From contig JAHEDF010000266.1 in assembly GCA_024641365.1 (NCBI GenBank), forward strand, positions 1 through 5,941: DNA of 5,941 bases. The letters are read 5' to 3'. A model generated the notes under the pieces. That model searched no databases. It saw only the letters and a list, made by a program, of their open reading frames with translations, and was not told where the DNA came from. This stretch comes from Planctomycetota bacterium. GTDB lineage: Bacteria > Planctomycetota > UBA11346. This document shows, piece by piece, positions 1 through 5,941 of the stretch (positions are counted from its first letter, which is position 1; the number at the start of each line of letters is the position of its first letter). A program made the translations under genes and the position numbers.

Positions 1-893
1 TGAATGGTAATGATGGTGAAACATTTTTTTACTTACGCCTATGGCGCATGAGTGCTGCAGCATTGGCTGGCGCTGCGCTGGCCATGGGTGGCGTTTTAAT
101 GCAGGGATTATTTCGTAATCCGCTTGCTAGCCCAGATGTTCTAGGCACCACGGCATTTGCCATTGTCGGTGGTCAAGCGGTGTTAGTGGCTCATGTTTTT
201 TTTAGCGCCGCAATTCCTTTTTTCATTCCCGCTGAATTATTATTACCGCTTGGCTGTTTACTTGGTGCCGGATTTGCGCTGCTTATTTTATTATGGTTAG
301 CTGAACGAGCTGCTGGACTAACAACCGTTTTAATTGTCGGTTTTTTATTGGCCGCGTTGGGCAGCAGCTTAGGCACTTTCGTGTCGAGTTTATTTCGTGA
401 TCAGTGGGAATTAGTACGAGCTCTACAAGGATTTTCATTAGGCGGTGTTGACGGCACTGGCCCCGTTCATTTAGCACTTGCTGCACCACTGGTTATTATT
501 GGCGGTATTGCCGCGTGGTGTTGGAGTCGGCCATTAGATGTTTTATTGGCTGGTGAATCTGAGGCCGCCGCATTAGGTGTTGATGTCGCACAAGTTCGTC
601 GCTGGGCATTTATTTGGACAGCCACCTTAGCTGCTGCGGCAGTATCACTTGGTGGTTCGGCAGCATTTGTCGGACTGATTGTTCCTCATGTTATGCGTAC
701 TTGCGTCGGTGTAACGCATCGTCAATTATTGCCAGTCTCTGCACTTGGCGGTGCTGCATTTTTAGTTGCTTGTGATATTGTTGCGCGGGTTATTCCACCA
801 ACTGGTGAATTACCCTTGGGAGTCGTCACTGGTATTATAGGTGCACCTTTATTTATTTTTGTGTTATTGCGAACACGGCGGATGCTCCAATGA
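1..893 (+). CDS. FecCD/BtuC-family ABC importer permease, 5' end missing
   Basis: Inner-membrane permease subunit of an ABC importer for iron-siderophore, haem, cobalamin or a similar chelate. The frame is open to the left edge (first full codon at base 3). An ATG at 48 exists, but the codons before it read FYLRLWR, matching the conserved LRLPR segment just ahead of this family's second helix. The true start is therefore outside the window, and roughly 30-40 residues including the first helix are missing. Numbering from the ATG at 48, family motifs are RNPLASPDVLG (23-33), the cytoplasmic coupling loop GESEAAALGVDV (169-180) that contacts the ATPase, GLIVPHVMR (209-217), and a C-terminal GELPLGVVTGIIGAPLF segment. 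Several strongly hydrophobic helices lie between them. The TGA stop overlaps the ATPase ATG (ATGA at 890-893), indicating one operon. Family assignment is firm; the substrate is unknown. Confidence 0.93.
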   Translation, partial: NGNDGETFFYLRLWRMSAAALAGAALAMGGVLMQGLFRNPLASPDVLGTTAFAIVGGQAVLVAHVFFSAAIPFFIPAELLLPLGCLLGAGFALLILLWLAERAAGLTTVLIVGFLLAALGSSLGTFVSSLFRDQWELVRALQGFSLGGVDGTGPVHLALAAPLVIIGGIAAWCWSRPLDVLLAGESEAAALGVDVAQVRRWAFIWTATLAAAAVSLGGSAAFVGLIVPHVMRTCVGVTHRQLLPVSALGGAAFLVACDIVARVIPPTGELPLGVVTGIIGAPLFIFVLLRTRRMLQ

Positions 894-1699
894 ACACACT
901 CCAAACAGATTCTGATATGGTGCCCGCATCAAGTAATGATGGTTTATCATTGCAGGATGTCAGCGTATTACGCGGTAAAAAAACAGTATTATCCCATATA
1001 GCGCTGCATGCTGCGAGTGGTGAAATTACCGCATTAATTGGTCCGAATGGCGCTGGAAAGTCTAGCGTCATTAACGCCGTTCTTGGATTATTACCTGTCA
1101 GCAGTGGCCTAATTCGCTTACATGGTGTTGATGTATTAAAAATGGATCGCATGCAACGCGCACGTTCGTTTGGTTACGTACCTCAGCGCACACAATTAAT
1201 TGCGCCCTTGCCCGTTATGCAGGTTGTAGCAATGGGACGTTATGCCAACGGCGGCAGTTGGTTTGGCCCAGTAACACAAAATGCGTCTATTAAAGATGCG
1301 CTAGAATTAGTTGATGCCGGACATTTGGCTAAACGTGTTTTTAATGAATTATCGGCTGGTGAAGCACAACGCGTCTTAGTCGCCCGTGCATTAACTGGTG
1401 GAGCTCGCACATTACTATTAGATGAGCCAACCGCATCTCTTGATATGGGACATGCTTTAGAACTGCTTAAATTATTACAACGTTTAGCGCGTAATGGTCA
1501 TACAATCATTATTGCGTTGCACCAACTTGATGATGTGCAACGCATTGCAGATCACGCTATTTTATTACATAATGGAATCATTTTGTGTGATGGTTCACCG
1601 GCCAGTGTACTTGGTAGTTCGCATTTAACCACAGCATTTGGCGTGGTACGCTCACCTGATGGCGGCATCAGTTTCCGCATTGCAGGAGATCAGCCATGA
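890..1699 (+). CDS. ABC importer ATPase, FepC/BtuD type
   Basis: Cytoplasmic nucleotide-binding subunit that powers the neighbouring permease. All ABC motifs are present in 269 residues, a normal length: Walker A GPNGAGKS (51-58), Q-loop glutamine in YVPQR (Q99), signature LSAGE (154-158), Walker B LLLDE (175-179) with catalytic E179, D-loop SLD (183-185) and H-loop H211 in ALHQLDD. The signature has Ala where LSGGE/LSGGQ is usual, a tolerated substitution. The first 17 or so residues are a polar extension before the ABC core. ATG 890 is preferred over ATG 917 because it overlaps the permease stop (ATGA) and neither has a strong ribosome binding site, so coupled re-initiation is likely. The 3' end overlaps the binding-protein gene in the same way. 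Its role follows from the family; cargo specificity lies in the partner proteins. Confidence 0.95.
   Translation: MNTLQTDSDMVPASSNDGLSLQDVSVLRGKKTVLSHIALHAASGEITALIGPNGAGKSSVINAVLGLLPVSSGLIRLHGVDVLKMDRMQRARSFGYVPQRTQLIAPLPVMQVVAMGRYANGGSWFGPVTQNASIKDALELVDAGHLAKRVFNELSAGEAQRVLVARALTGGARTLLLDEPTASLDMGHALELLKLLQRLARNGHTIIIALHQLDDVQRIADHAILLHNGIILCDGSPASVLGSSHLTTAFGVVRSPDGGISFRIAGDQP
1684..1688 (+). promoter_or_regulatory. Ribosome binding site of the substrate-binding protein gene
   Basis: AGGAG lies 7 bases before the ATG at 1696, inside the 3' end of the ATPase gene. It supports ATG 1696 over the in-frame ATG at 1714, which has no such sequence upstream. It is the clearest Shine-Dalgarno sequence in the window. 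Confidence 0.75.
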
Positions 1700-2823
1700 A
1701 CCGCTATGATCTCATGAATGGCGTTGCCTTTTTATGTGCACTTGGCTTTTCTTGTTTTGGCGTGCTTTCTTTTGCTACACAAGAAAAACCAGCCACCGTC
1801 TTACCTGCACTTGAACCGGATACCATTGAACGATTCAGTTTAGAGGATGGCACTTTAGCAATCAAAGATGCACGTGGTAATTTAGTACCAATTCGCGATT
1901 ATCAAAAAATAATGAGCTTAGGAATAGTGTCCGACTCATTGCTCGCCGAATTATGTGAGCCACAGCGACTTGTGGCGGTGAGTTCCTATACGCGTGGTCC
2001 ATCAGCCATTCGATTAAGCGGCATTAAAAAACTTGATGGCTTAAATGATCTCGAAGCTATTATTGCCAATAAGCCAGATATCGTCTTTGTATCATCCTCG
2101 TCTGAGGAACTCGATCGCCTCGCACGATTACGAGAAGCTGGAATAACCATTTGTGATTTAGGAAGCCAAGGTGGAGTCGCCACCTTAATTCCTAATGCAC
2201 AGCGCATTGGCGCATTACTCAAAGTTGATAAACGAGCACAGCAGCTTGTACAAACATTTACATGGCGATTACACAATGTGTCCGCGTCATTACCCGCTGA
2301 TCAACCACGACGCAAAGCGCTTTATCTTGGTGTATTTGGCAAGGAAATTTATGGCGGCACAGTTGGCAGTAGTTTTCATGACATATTAACCGCTGCAGGT
2401 CTGATAGATGTTGCTGCTGAACAACATCACGGTTGGCCAGCATTTTCATTAGAACAAATTATTCAATTAAATCCCGATGTCATTGTTTTATCGCCTACAA
2501 GCGCGACCGCTCTACAGGCGATACCGGGTGCGCGGGTATTACGTGCACTCCAGCAACCGAACGGGTTAATTATTATAAAAGGTGAACTGCTCGAAGATTC
2601 GGGACCTCGCTTACTTGAAGCAGCTGAAGCTGTTTTTCGCGCGGCTTATCCACCTAGAAATATGGGTGAACCTGCTCCTGAAACACCGCAGACTAAACCC
2701 GATACCGCAGCACCAGATACCAGTGCTGCTCCCACACTACCCGTTCCGGTAGCTCCTGTCGAATCGCCATCTGCTGTAGCACCAAATGTATCAGAACCAG
2801 CGGCAGGTCTTCCAAAGAATTAA
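1696..2823 (+). CDS. Periplasmic substrate-binding protein (Peripla_BP_2) with Pro/Ala-rich C-terminal tail
   Basis: Substrate-capture subunit that would deliver a chelate (ferric siderophore, haem, cobalamin or similar) to the upstream permease/ATPase. The N-terminus has a hydrophobic stretch (about 10-27) with a plausible signal peptidase I site after SFA (25-27). C20 follows GFS, which is not a canonical lipobox, so lipoprotein anchoring is not supported. The first lobe begins around residues 55-100 (DARGNLVPI..., then the strand IMSLG). Typical family features follow: IIANKPDIVFVSS (122-134), a long linking helix near 165-195, and second-lobe segments FSLEQIIQLNPDVIVLSP (250-267) and the helix ending near 317. 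Residues 324-375 form a low-complexity tail with 13 prolines and many alanines, absent from typical family members and probably disordered. The gene starts inside the ATPase stop (ATGA at 1696-1699). No ligand-specific residues could be identified. Confidence 0.88.
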   Translation: MNRYDLMNGVAFLCALGFSCFGVLSFATQEKPATVLPALEPDTIERFSLEDGTLAIKDARGNLVPIRDYQKIMSLGIVSDSLLAELCEPQRLVAVSSYTRGPSAIRLSGIKKLDGLNDLEAIIANKPDIVFVSSSSEELDRLARLREAGITICDLGSQGGVATLIPNAQRIGALLKVDKRAQQLVQTFTWRLHNVSASLPADQPRRKALYLGVFGKEIYGGTVGSSFHDILTAAGLIDVAAEQHHGWPAFSLEQIIQLNPDVIVLSPTSATALQAIPGARVLRALQQPNGLIIIKGELLEDSGPRLLEAAEAVFRAAYPPRNMGEPAPETPQTKPDTAAPDTSAAPTLPVPVAPVESPSAVAPNVSEPAAGLPKN

Positions 2824-2956
2824 TCACCAAATCGTTGCAATAAATGTAAAACGATGCGTTTGTATTGGTATGATGATTTTTTGATAAATTCACATTCAAC
2901 AGCGTCTTGCTCAAGTTGTATGGTTTAGCTAAGCTTTTTCAGCGGACGATCTCGTT
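2824..2956 (+). other. Intergenic region between the importer cassette and the cytochrome unit
   Basis: This 133-base AT-rich gap contains no credible ORF. It is the only sizeable gap and probably carries the promoter of the downstream unit. Two weak sigma70-like pairs can be read: TTGTAT (2860-2865) with GATAAA (2883-2888), spacing 17, and TCAACA (2896-2901) with TATGGT (2919-2924), spacing 17. Neither is convincing. Short inverted repeats ATCGTT (2831-2836)/AACGAT (2850-2855) and ACCAA (2826-2830)/TTGGT (2865-2869) precede a run of six T (2877-2882). The stems are short and AT-rich, so a terminator for the importer operon is possible but not shown. TTAGCTAA (2925-2932) is a small palindrome. 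Confidence 0.5.
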
Positions 2957-4903
2957 ATGTTAACCCGTATCTTTTGTGCTTATCTGGATCGCACTGCGGC
3001 TATTTTCGCACTGCTGACAATCGTCTGTTTGGCCACTTTAGCCGCTGATAAAACACCATACAAAAAAATAGATAGCGAACAAATTCGCGCCGAACAAAAT
3101 AATCTTTATAAAGATAAAATCACCCCATTTTTAGAAAAATATTGTTTTGAGTGCCATGATAAAAAATCAAAAGGCGATTTTTCATTACGCTATGCAAAAC
3201 AAGATCCTGGCGTTACTAATTTTCGCTATTTATGGAAAATGGCAGCGGTCAATGTTGATGCGCATGACATGCCACCGGAAAAGAAAAAAGAGCAACCCAC
3301 TGATGAAGAACGTGCGATGTTTACTCAATGGGTTTCGCGCCTCAAACATCTGAGTCCCAAAGATCCAGGTGAATTTGTTATTCGCCGTTTAACAAAAATA
3401 GAATATGCCAACACCTTACACGATCTTTTTGGCGTAGAGCCCACAGTCGCAGATACATTACCCGCAGAAGTTTTTGGTGCAGGATACACCAATACCGTGT
3501 CGCCATTATTAATGGAACAATTTTTAGTTGTCGCCAATACCGTACTCGACCAAATAATTGCACCAGGCAATGTGACTCCGACATCCTTTCAGAATAAATA
3601 TAACATTTCGACATCAGAAAAGTCGCCGCCAGATCGTAAAGCATTACAAAATATTTCTCGGGCCATTGCGCGCAAAGCTTACCGACGCCCGGCAACTGCT
3701 CAGGAAATTGACGTCCTGTTAAAAGTCTATGATCTCGCCAAGTCTAAAGGAAAATCCCAGGCCGACGCCATAAAACTATTGCTAAAGGCCGTGATGGTGT
3801 CACCGCAATTTCTTTTTATTACCCCCGATAATATCGACGTGGTGGCTGGTGGTGAAACTAAGAAACGCATTGTTCCACTAGGTGACCATCAATTAGCTTC
3901 ACGGTTGTCTTATTTATTATGGGCAACCATGCCTGACGATGAATTAATGACATTGGCAGACAAAGGTGTTCTGCACCAACCCGATGTTTTGAAAAAACAA
4001 GTACAGCGCTTAATCGCTGATCCACGCTCGCGTGCATTGTTTGATGGCTTTGGTGCACAATGGTTGGGACTTAATAAATTAGCCGATAAAGCATTTGATG
4101 AGGAAAAATTTCCGCTCATGACCGCCGACATGCGCGTGGCTATGTACGAAGAAGCTCGTTTATTCTTTGAACATGTGATGCGAGAAAATCGTCCTGTTAG
4201 TGAATTTATTACAGCAAATTATACCTACATGAATAAGACGTTAGCGCGCGTCTATGGCTTAGAAAAATCAGTGAACAAAACGAGCATGCAAAAAATAATA
4301 CTTTCCGATGCGAATCGTGGCGGCATTTTGACCATGCCTGGGATATTAGCGGTCTCATCATTTCCCAATCGAACTAGCCCAGTTAATCGTGGTGTTTATG
4401 TGTTAGAATATATTTTGGGCGAACATACGCCTCCCGCTCCGGCAGATGTTCCGCCTTTAGAACAACAAGATGTCAAACAAACTAAAAATTTAACGCTGCG
4501 CCAACGTACCGAATTACATCGCACTGATGCCGTTTGTGCAAATTGCCATAAAATACTCGATCCAATTGGTTTTGGTTTGGAAAATTTTGATGCCATCGGC
4601 CAATGGCGGGATACCGATGATTCGGGTGGTACAATTGATGCCACTGGTGAATTACCAGGTAATAAAACCTTTAGTACTCCTAAAGAATTGAAAAAGATAA
4701 TTGCAGCCCGTCAGGATGACCTCTGTCATAATGTGACTGAACGTTTACTTGCCTATGCACTTTGCCGGACTTTAGAGGGTTACGATGAATTGGTCGTGGA
4801 TGAACTCGCAGAAAAAATTGCTCGCGACGGTTATGGCATGCAATCACTGATTATCCACGTCGTCACAAGTTACCCATTTATCAATCGCACCATAACCTAT
4901 TAA
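2957..4903 (+). CDS. Secreted dihaem Planctomycete-type cytochrome, DUF1592-family protein
   Basis: Exported c-type cytochrome of unknown reaction. Residues 1-30 form a Sec signal peptide (positive start, hydrophobic 14-29, likely cleavage near TLAA). The first haem site is CFECH (63-67), with M105 in HDMPP a probable axial ligand, forming a PSCyt1-like domain. Then follow DUF1587 (about 138-200, [18 protein letters not shown]), DUF1595 (about 228-288, ending VSPQFLF), DUF1592 (about 308-435, [18 protein letters not shown]), DUF1588 (about 452-550) carrying the second haem site CANCH (527-531) in [16 protein letters not shown], and DUF1585 (about 572-645). At 648 residues it is compact: only about 28 residues separate DUF1587 from DUF1595, where larger relatives often carry an extra domain. 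An in-frame TAA at 2930 leaves ATG 2957 as the only reasonable ATG; its ribosome binding site is poor. The domain order is seen; electron transfer is inferred from the haem sites. Confidence 0.92.
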   Translation: MLTRIFCAYLDRTAAIFALLTIVCLATLAADKTPYKKIDSEQIRAEQNNLYKDKITPFLEKYCFECHDKKSKGDFSLRYAKQDPGVTNFRYLWKMAAVNVDAHDMPPEKKKEQPTDEERAMFTQWVSRLKHLSPKDPGEFVIRRLTKIEYANTLHDLFGVEPTVADTLPAEVFGAGYTNTVSPLLMEQFLVVANTVLDQIIAPGNVTPTSFQNKYNISTSEKSPPDRKALQNISRAIARKAYRRPATAQEIDVLLKVYDLAKSKGKSQADAIKLLLKAVMVSPQFLFITPDNIDVVAGGETKKRIVPLGDHQLASRLSYLLWATMPDDELMTLADKGVLHQPDVLKKQVQRLIADPRSRALFDGFGAQWLGLNKLADKAFDEEKFPLMTADMRVAMYEEARLFFEHVMRENRPVSEFITANYTYMNKTLARVYGLEKSVNKTSMQKIILSDANRGGILTMPGILAVSSFPNRTSPVNRGVYVLEYILGEHTPPAPADVPPLEQQDVKQTKNLTLRQRTELHRTDAVCANCHKILDPIGFGLENFDAIGQWRDTDDSGGTIDATGELPGNKTFSTPKELKKIIAARQDDLCHNVTERLLAYALCRTLEGYDELVVDELAEKIARDGYGMQSLIIHVVTSYPFINRTITY

Positions 4904-4907
4904 GGAT

Positions 4908-4912
4908 AGGAT
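4908..4912 (+). promoter_or_regulatory. Ribosome binding site of the DUF1552 gene
   Basis: AGGAT lies 6 bases before the ATG at 4919, in the 15-base spacer after the cytochrome stop. It fixes the DUF1552 start and leaves no room for a separate promoter, which supports co-transcription. Confidence 0.65.
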
Positions 4913-4918
4913 CACTTT

Positions 4919-5941
4919 ATGCGAAAAAATTGGCTTATTGATCGTCGCACGTGCTTAAAAGGTCTTGGTGCCGCACTTGCTTTACCGTTATTGGATAGCA
5001 TGGGCTGGGCGGAAAATGGACCACAACCTAAGATAAAACCACCCGTGCGACTTGCATGGATGTACATGCCGCATGGTGTCATTGAAAAGAATTTTTGGCC
5101 AAGCGATCCTGAAACCTATCGCACCAAAACACCGCGCAGTTTGCAATCACTGCAATCTGTTCTTGACCAATGTCTTATTATGAAAGGCATTGAAGGCGTT
5201 CACATTGCTCCGTTTAATGGTGCGCCGCATGCGCTGGAATTATCCACCTGGTTAACAGCGACGCTGCCAAATGCCAATAAACGCGATACGGTTGATATTG
5301 CAATTTCTGCTGACCAAATTGCCGCGAATTATATTGGCCATTTTACGTCGTTACCGTCCCTTGAACTAGCGACCATGCCGCAGACACACAAAGAAAATCA
5401 AGAAGGCCTCAATGAGACCTATTATTCTCATTGTAGTTATCGCTCACCAACACAACCAGTTCCAGCTGAAACAAATCCCAGTAATGTTTTTAAACGCTTA
5501 TTCAGTGCACGTGTTCCAAAAGATGCTGCAACCGCAAGTTCACTTGGAGAAGAAGGTTCACTCGACCGTAATATGTTAGATATCGTATTAGGCGGCGCAA
5601 AAGATTTACGTCGGCAATTGGGGAAAAGCGATCAACAAAAATTAGATGAGTATTTAGATGGCGTGCGATCCTTGGAACGCCGCGTTGCTGCGATTGAATA
5701 TCAACGCGCGCAAACGGCTATCGAAGTAAAGGGCGATAAAACGACGGCACGTAGTGCGGTCTCGTCCCCTCTTATCGAAGTCACGCTTCCTGAGGGCAAA
5801 GTGAAATTCAGCGAATACATGCAAGTCATGTGCGACTTAACTATTCTTGCATTTCAATCTGATATTACGCGAATCAGTACCTGTATCGGCTCAACGCCAA
5901 ATGGCTTGTCGTATCCCGAATTGGGATTCACCGATCAACAT
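4919..5941 (+). CDS. DUF1552 (HxxSHH family) exported protein, 3' end missing
   Basis: The frame is open from ATG 4919 to the right edge (341 codons, no stop). The N-terminus has a twin-arginine-like leader: D8-R9-R10-T11-C12-L13-K14, then a short hydrophobic stretch [11 protein letters not shown] and a likely cleavage after GWA (29-31). Cys replaces the usual Phe of the Tat consensus. Family landmarks in order are WMYMPHGV (47-54), [13 protein letters not shown] (102-114), [11 protein letters not shown] (130-140) with PSLELAT (146-152), [20 protein letters not shown] (176-195), the helix [19 protein letters not shown] (238-256) and [17 protein letters not shown] (305-321). The window ends at [11 protein letters not shown], just where the family's HHxxSHH motif should begin, so an estimated 80-100 residues are missing. 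It lies 15 bases after the dihaem cytochrome gene, the arrangement common for this family. Function is unknown; export by Tat and partnership with the cytochrome are inferred. Confidence 0.92.
   Translation, partial: MRKNWLIDRRTCLKGLGAALALPLLDSMGWAENGPQPKIKPPVRLAWMYMPHGVIEKNFWPSDPETYRTKTPRSLQSLQSVLDQCLIMKGIEGVHIAPFNGAPHALELSTWLTATLPNANKRDTVDIAISADQIAANYIGHFTSLPSLELATMPQTHKENQEGLNETYYSHCSYRSPTQPVPAETNPSNVFKRLFSARVPKDAATASSLGEEGSLDRNMLDIVLGGAKDLRRQLGKSDQQKLDEYLDGVRSLERRVAAIEYQRAQTAIEVKGDKTTARSAVSSPLIEVTLPEGKVKFSEYMQVMCDLTILAFQSDITRISTCIGSTPNGLSYPELGFTDQH

Noticed and set aside
48..50. ATG at 48 as the permease start
   Set aside because: The frame stays open to the window edge, and the codons before the ATG encode family-conserved residues (FYLRLWR), so this is an internal methionine.
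191..1152. Minus-strand ORFs of 60-99 codons opposite the permease and ATPase genes
   Set aside because: They lie inside well-supported genes, have no recognisable domains, and look like shadows of the coding strand.
1349..1363. LSAGE instead of LSGGE/LSGGQ in the ATPase as a sign of a dead or unusual ATPase
   Set aside because: Every other catalytic motif is intact, and Ala at this place is found in functional ABC ATPases.
1732..1755. Lipoprotein signal on the substrate-binding protein (C20)
   Set aside because: The residues before C20 are G-F-S, which do not match the lipobox; a signal peptidase I site after A27 fits better.
2826..2882. Rho-independent terminator after the binding-protein gene
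   Set aside because: The inverted repeats are 5-6 base pairs with mismatched spacing and little GC, and the T run does not follow a stem directly.
1986..2914. Short ORFs on both strands within and just after the binding-protein gene, including one at 2693-2914 on the minus strand reaching into the gap
   Set aside because: No domain, no clear ribosome binding site, and mostly overlap with a confident gene; composition looks like out-of-frame translation.
3147..4644. Short ORFs on both strands inside the cytochrome gene
   Set aside because: All overlap a gene whose domains are recognisable along its whole length; none resembles a known family.

Overview
The window is ordinary-looking bacterial chromosome from a Gram-negative bacterium. 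It carries five protein-coding genes, all on the + strand. Two are cut by the window edges. Base composition looks moderate, with frequent TTA and GCA codons. The third and fifth genes have recognisable Shine-Dalgarno sequences. The periplasmic-type transporter, the exported c-type cytochrome and the Tat-like leader all point to a two-membrane cell. The DUF1592/DUF1552 pair is most abundant in Planctomycetes and Verrucomicrobia. It also occurs in myxobacteria, Acidobacteria and some Gammaproteobacteria, so the sequence alone does not settle the phylum.

Region 1 (1-2823) is a tightly packed ABC importer cassette of the iron-siderophore/haem/cobalamin type. It holds a FecCD/BtuC-like permease (left end missing), a FepC/BtuD-like ATPase and a Peripla_BP_2 substrate-binding protein. 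Both gene junctions are 4-base ATGA overlaps, so the three subunits are probably translationally coupled and made together. The binding protein ends in an unusual Pro/Ala-rich tail of about 50 residues. The cargo cannot be named from the sequence, and any riboswitch or Fur box would lie upstream of the window.

Region 2 (2824-2956) is a 133-base gap with no gene. It separates the importer cassette from the next unit and probably holds a promoter, but no strong promoter or terminator can be read.

Region 3 (2957-5941) is a two-gene unit with 15 bases between the genes. The first encodes a secreted 648-residue protein with two CxxCH haem sites and the Planctomycete-cytochrome domain series PSCyt1-like, DUF1587, DUF1595, DUF1592, DUF1588 and DUF1585. 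The second encodes a DUF1552 protein with a twin-arginine-like leader, cut by the right edge just before its expected HxxSHH motif. Such gene pairs recur in many genomes, but to my knowledge no biochemical function has been established. This is the least understood part of the window. No mobile element, CRISPR array, tRNA, rRNA or large repeat was seen.
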